Shown piece after piece: positions 10,201 to 16,200 of a stretch of 17,252 nt of DNA. Origin of the DNA: Amoebophrya sp. AT5.2 (taxonomy: Eukaryota > Sar > Dinophyceae > Syndiniales > Amoebophryaceae); assembly GCA_005223375.1 (NCBI GenBank), contig RXOD01004909.1:1-17252 (forward strand), written 5' to 3'. The notes under the pieces are model-generated. The model made no database searches. It was given only the letters and a program-made list of their open reading frames with translations, and was not told the DNA's origin. The first letter of the stretch is position 1. The number at the start of each line of letters is the position of its first letter. The position numbers and the translations under genes were made by a program.

Positions 10201-13200
10201 TTGCGAACCTCCCTACGCAGTCGGCGGATGCAGAAACGCTTTTTCTCTGTTGGCGCACTAGTGCAGCTTCGGGAGGCCCCCGCGGTCCTGCGTCGTCTTC
10301 CACCCCACGCGCGGCCGCGGATTTCACCCGCATCGGCTCCTTCGTTGTTTCTGGCCCCGTCGCGGCGGCCGACTCCTACCACGTCTATTGCGAGCTCGGC
10401 GATTCGTATTGCGACGTGGAGTTCCCCTATATCGGGACGGCTGCCGAGTTGCGCTCCAATTTGAAAGTCTCCTACCTGCAACTGCAGCCGATCGCCGGGG
10501 GGCACGCCCACGCGGATGCGCAGCTCGTGAACACCTGTATCGACGAGAACCGGATCGGGGAAAGCATCCGCCTCCAGAACGCGTTCCGGGGGAGCTCGAA
10601 GTACTTCGAAACGGTTACGTCTGAGTTCAAGCTGGGGGCGATCAAAGTCGGCGAACCGGTCGGCTGGACCGGGACGTACAGAATGTGCTGGCGGTCGAGC
10701 TTCGGGAATAGTGGTGGCGCGAGTGGTGGTGCTGGGGCAGCGGCGTCAGCAGCCGCCCCAGCAACTTCGCACGCCGGCCACAGCGAACAGTCGGGTGCGG
10801 CGGGGGGAGCATATAATTCAGCAGGCGGACGACAAGGGACCGCAATGCCGATGCCCAACACTATGAGCGCATCGAGCCCGAGCCACGGCGGGACTCAGCA
10901 TTCTACTGCGCCGGCCTCGTCGTACCGTCAGCTGAGTACTTACGCCGCCACTGCCGCGGGAGACGACACGCAGGCCCGCTGGCGCGCCCAGTACAATGGC
11001 GTGAAGCGGTACGAATTTCAGACCCAGTTCGATGGCGCCGATTCCGGCACCATCTACGACATCGGGCGCATCACATTCTTCGGCCCGCTGGAGACTGACG
11101 TCTACTGCGCGCTAGGGGAGCACTGCGTTGCGGGCAACTTGAGTGGAACGTTTTGGACGAATGAAAACACTACGACTTATGACGCGGGGCTGAGTGCATT
11201 GGGGGTTGGCGGCGGGGTCCTGGGTAGAGGAAGCAGCGGCGGAGGTGGAAGCTCGAACGCAACTGCGACGAAGGGAAACTACCAATCCCGTGCGGTGAGC
11301 GTCGTGGTTCTGTATTCCGCAGCTTCCTCTGGCGAGCGCGAGTGCCGGCAGTCACAGCCCGTTTCCCTGTCGAACGGAATCAAGAACTCTCACTCTACAA
11401 CAAGTAGTACTTCGTTTGAGAACCCCGTCGTTCAAACGGACACCACAGCCGGCGAGTCGACGTTTGTGTTCGGCACTCCCACGCGCGGGATCGCAGGCAT
11501 CTACGCGCTGTGCTGGCGCCGGAAGGAAGTCTTCGGCCGCTTCCATTTGACCGGCCCGCTGTTTGGCAGTGCGCGCCCCACGTCGTGCCCGCTCGGTATC
11601 ACGGACTGCAGGATCCGGCTCGAGGGTCACGAGTTCTCTGCTACCAACCACCTGCTTTTGAAAACGAACGGCAACCAGAACGGGCACGCGCAGGACGATT
11701 CCGCGCGGAAAACGGTCGCGTGGCTGGAGAAGGGCAAGAACCCGGTCCCCGTGCAGCCGGACCTGCGCCACCGGCTGTATTCGTTCGGCAGGCTGAATAG
11801 CGACGAGATCTCGCCCGGGATCTACAGCATGTACTGGGGGGAAACCGGTGAGAAACAGAGTATTTCCACCGACGTGCTGGTAATCCAGGGCCCGCAGGTG
11901 AAGTCGTTGACGTCGAAGACCGGGGACACGGGCTTTGTCTGCAAGCTCGGGGAGGAGTGTGTCGTGACGCTCGAAGGAGTGGCCCTCCAGAGCTTCAACC
12001 GGCTGAAGGTGCTCGCGTACGAGCGGCTCAAGCCAGTGGCGATGAGCACAGTCACGTCAACGTTTGTGTCCGAATTCGCGGCACGGGACGAGAACGGGAC
12101 GATCCTCGGAAACGGGACGGACGTGTACGGGACTCGGACGAGCGTGGTGTACCAGTGGGCGCCACAGATCGCGGTTGAAGAGGAGGACGACGCGGCGTTG
12201 CTGGCGCAGCAGCTTCTGGGGACGGCCGCCGCTGGAAATGCGTCCAACGCAACGGTCCCAGCAAATTCCCAGCAAAACGCCACGGCATCCACGAACCTCG
12301 CGAAGAACATTTCCTACATCACCGACCCGAATTTCACCGTCCAGGAACTCCTGTCCGAGGCCGTGGAAGCGTCCGTCGACGGGTTCCTCGGCTTCCCGAA
12401 GAACCCGATCCAGCCCACGTCGATAACGCGCAATGCCGAAACCTTCAATTTCGGTATACCGTTTGCGAACGCCAGCCGGGACTACAGGATGTACTGGCAC
12501 GTGGACTCGAGCAAGAACGAGATGGCGGGCATGCTGGACAAAAAGATTGCGTACGAGTGGATTACCGTGGGTGGGTTCCAAATTCTCGGCCCGGTGATTC
12601 CGAACGCAACCGTCACGAAAATTCTGCGGAGGTACGGCATGGAAGCAGGGGGGTACTTCTTCGCGAAGAACGACTCGCTCGAGGAAAATGCCGAAGGTGG
12701 GACGGTTGCTGCAGCCGCGAGCGCCAGTACAGAGGAAAGCCCAGGGAATGAGACGAACGCAACGTCGACGGGGAATGCGACTGGCGCTGCTAATGGCAAT
12801 GCCTCTGCCGTCGCGTTGTTGGAGGAGGAGACCGAAGCGAATTCCACGGCGATCACGGAAAGCGCTGGCGGCGCGACCTCTCCCGCCGAGGACGAGAACG
12901 TGAAGGCCTTTGAGTTCCACAGTTGCTTCATCGGAAAATTTTGTAGCATCGCTGTGGATTTTGTCGGCGACAGAACCGACTTCGAAGCCGATAACTCGTT
13001 CAAAATACGCAAAACGTGCGGACTGAATGACACGTTTTTGCTGAAGCAGCACGCGGTGGATCCGCTGAAAGACGAAATCTTCTCCACTGATGACAACGAC
13101 GTCGCTTACAGTGCGGGCCGGAGGCGACGACTGACGCACAACACGCCCACCACGACTCCTGCGCCGCTGCTTACCCCAAAAGGGCTGAGCTTCGTTCCGA

Positions 13201-16200
13201 ACTTTCTCCCCTACGGGTACAGACCGACGCTGGCGGATCTAGCGCAGCAAGGCTACAACGAGTACACCCAAGCAAAGACTGGGTACATCTCCTACCTGCC
13301 CGCCGACTACCCCTCGACGGCGCGCAACGTCACCGGTTCGCAGTTCGAAAACGCGGTCTTTCCGGCGGACAGCAGTTTTTCGAGACCAGACCTTGTGTTC
13401 CCGCCGGTGGTGCTGCCGCAGGTGCGGGATTTGGTGCTGAAGGGGGGCTTTGCAGGAGCCGTGGAGGGACAGCTGGTGGACAGCGGCAGTGGTGCGGACT
13501 CGTTGTTGCGGGACTTGAGCAGCGAAGGAGCAACAGCTTCGTCGACCTCCTCGTTCAGTACAGATCTGCTTCTGAATTCGTTGGAGGTGAAGCCGAACGC
13601 AGAAACAGCTGCAGCGCTCGCGAACAGGACGATTTACCGCTACGAGTTTGGGCTGTCGACGTCTCTCCCCACCTTTTCCGAATACGAGCTCTGTTGGTCG
13701 AGCAATGAGGTGCTGCTGTCGCCCATGAAACTCTACGGCCCGCTGGATTCGAACCTAGGAAAGCTGCAGAATTGCGAATATGACTTTGGCGGAGCAGCAG
13801 CGGCTTCGGGGGACAACGGCACGAACGGTACGACGGGAGCCATAATAAACGGCACGAACGCATCTGCAGTAGCACCTGCACCAAGCTGCATGGTGAAGCT
13901 CGCAGGGGACTTCTTCCCAAAAGCCGCAGTGCACGAAGCGACGGCGGCGGGCGAGGCGGATATTAGCAGCGAGAACGATACGAACGCGACGTCATCTTCG
14001 GGAAGTGGTAGTGCACCAGCTGGAACTGGGTCGAACGCCACCGCTGACGCCGCTCCATCACTGGTGAATTTCGTGCGCATCGTGGATGACTACGACTGCA
14101 ACTCGGCGAACGTGTTGTACAGTGGCAACCTCCAAGAATACAAATCGTCCGGTCGAGAAGAAGATTCAGCAACAGCATCAGCACAACAAGCTGCCGACGT
14201 GGCGTATGCCAGCTCTATGCTGGCAAAACCCCGTCACGACGAGTTGATGAACCCAACGGTTGTAGATCTGTCGATTTACAACTCGGGACAGGTAAATCGG
14301 CTGAACGCGTTCAATGGGTACGTTGTTCTCCCGCAGAACGAAATCGACGAAAACCAGCCCGCGGCGCAATTCGAAGTCGAGATCTCGGGCTTTCACAGGG
14401 CTGACAATTTGACCGTATGCTGGCAATACGAGGACACCACCAGCGGTAGCGGAGGTGGTTCACCCGGAACTAGTACCAATGGAAGTGCGATCACATCAGC
14501 CGATCCGTGGATTCGAGCCGGCTTCGTGACTTTCACCACGCCTTTCCAGTGCACGCTGGGGCGCGTGTGCGCCCTAGACGTCGCTGGTATCGCCCAGAAA
14601 GCAGTCGCTGGAAGCGGGGTTGTGCAGGCCGCGGTCGCTTCCGCGGCCGAACAAAAGATTGGACAAAGCAACGACACCGCGGTCATGAAAGCACAAGCCG
14701 CTGGCATCCTCCCCATCTACACGCTGTCGGAAGATCTGGACAGCTGCGCGTCGAATTCGAGCCGGTTCTCCCTGCTGCCCCCGCCTGAGACGATCGCCGC
14801 AGTGTCGGCGAAGATCGAAGAGACCATCGAAAAGCTGCTGGAAAACGACACTATGCTCGAGCCGGTCACCCCCGACGAGGCGTTGACGAGGCAAAATTCT
14901 GAGCTGTTGAGCGACGCGCGGCGACGGGCGGCCCTGCAGTCCTACGGGCTGGGAACGAGCGTTTTGGCGCTGCCGCACGCAGTCGGCGTGTTCGCGCTGT
15001 GTCTGTCGATTTCGCGGGTGCTCCTTTCCGCGGACAACTACACGACCACGAACGCGACGAATTATACGACGGAACTCCTGGCACCCGCAGCGCGGTACGG
15101 CTTCGTGACTGTGAACGGACCAACCGCACGGTACGACTACACACAAGAAGAACAGGCGAATAGTTCTTTCAAACTTCTCGACGCGCACACCCCGAATACG
15201 CTTGTCGACGCCGCGGGCCTTTTTCAGTCCGGGTACTACGACTACTTGAGGCTCCGAGCAGGCACGCAGGGGAAAAACACCACTTCCGAGGCTCTGATCC
15301 ACTACTCCACGAATTCGGACGCGGAGTCGCTCGCCCCAGGTACTACGGTGAACAAAAACACCACACGACTCGCACGGCGGATGCCTTCCCCAAACTTCTT
15401 CCTCGGCGTGGACCAGGTGCTGCACGCGAACAGGCTGGGACTGACGCACGCGGAGTTTCTGCAGCCGCCAGCGGACGTCGAAATGGTGAACAACATGGGA
15501 AGCTACGTCGTGTACCCAGGCAGCGGCGTGCACGAAAGCGTCCGCACGCTGCTGGTGGGGGACTTCTTCCCACTGGAATCGGGAAGTGGCAACGGAACGG
15601 CGTCGCGTGGTTCTGCCGATGTTGAGAGAGAATGGAACGTCGTCCCTTCGTTCGCTGGCGTTGTGTCCGCGGGAACGGCCTTCTACAGCGACGACGTTGC
15701 CGCGGTGGAAACACCGCAGGACGTCGCTGCGGCAACAAGAACCGTGGCTGCGCCGCCGGTCGTTAAAACCGGTCCGGAAGCAGTTGAAGCCGCAAGTGGA
15801 ACAGCTGAATTGGTAGAAGAGCCCGCGCTTTTCTCCGCTATAGTGACCGACGAGTCGCTCTTCTTGAATCACACGAGCTACGTCCGCGGTGTCGTCGACC
15901 CCACGAAGATCATGCTTGATTTCGCGGGGAAAATTGAGAATCGCACCAACTTCTACACGGAGAGAGGCTTTCTGCCAATAGCCACCGTTGATGTGAACGC
16001 TACGAGCATGCCGACGATTCTGAAGAACAGCAGTGTGGTACAAGTCAAAGTCCAAACGTACGCGTCCGATTCTTCGTCGATTGTGGTGTTCGACAAAAGG
16101 ACAAACCGAACCGTGGAGTACTTCGTAGCGGGCGGAGGTGACATTGGCAGCAACAGCAACAGCACCACCGGCTCGCTGTCCGCATCCTTGCCGGTGACAG

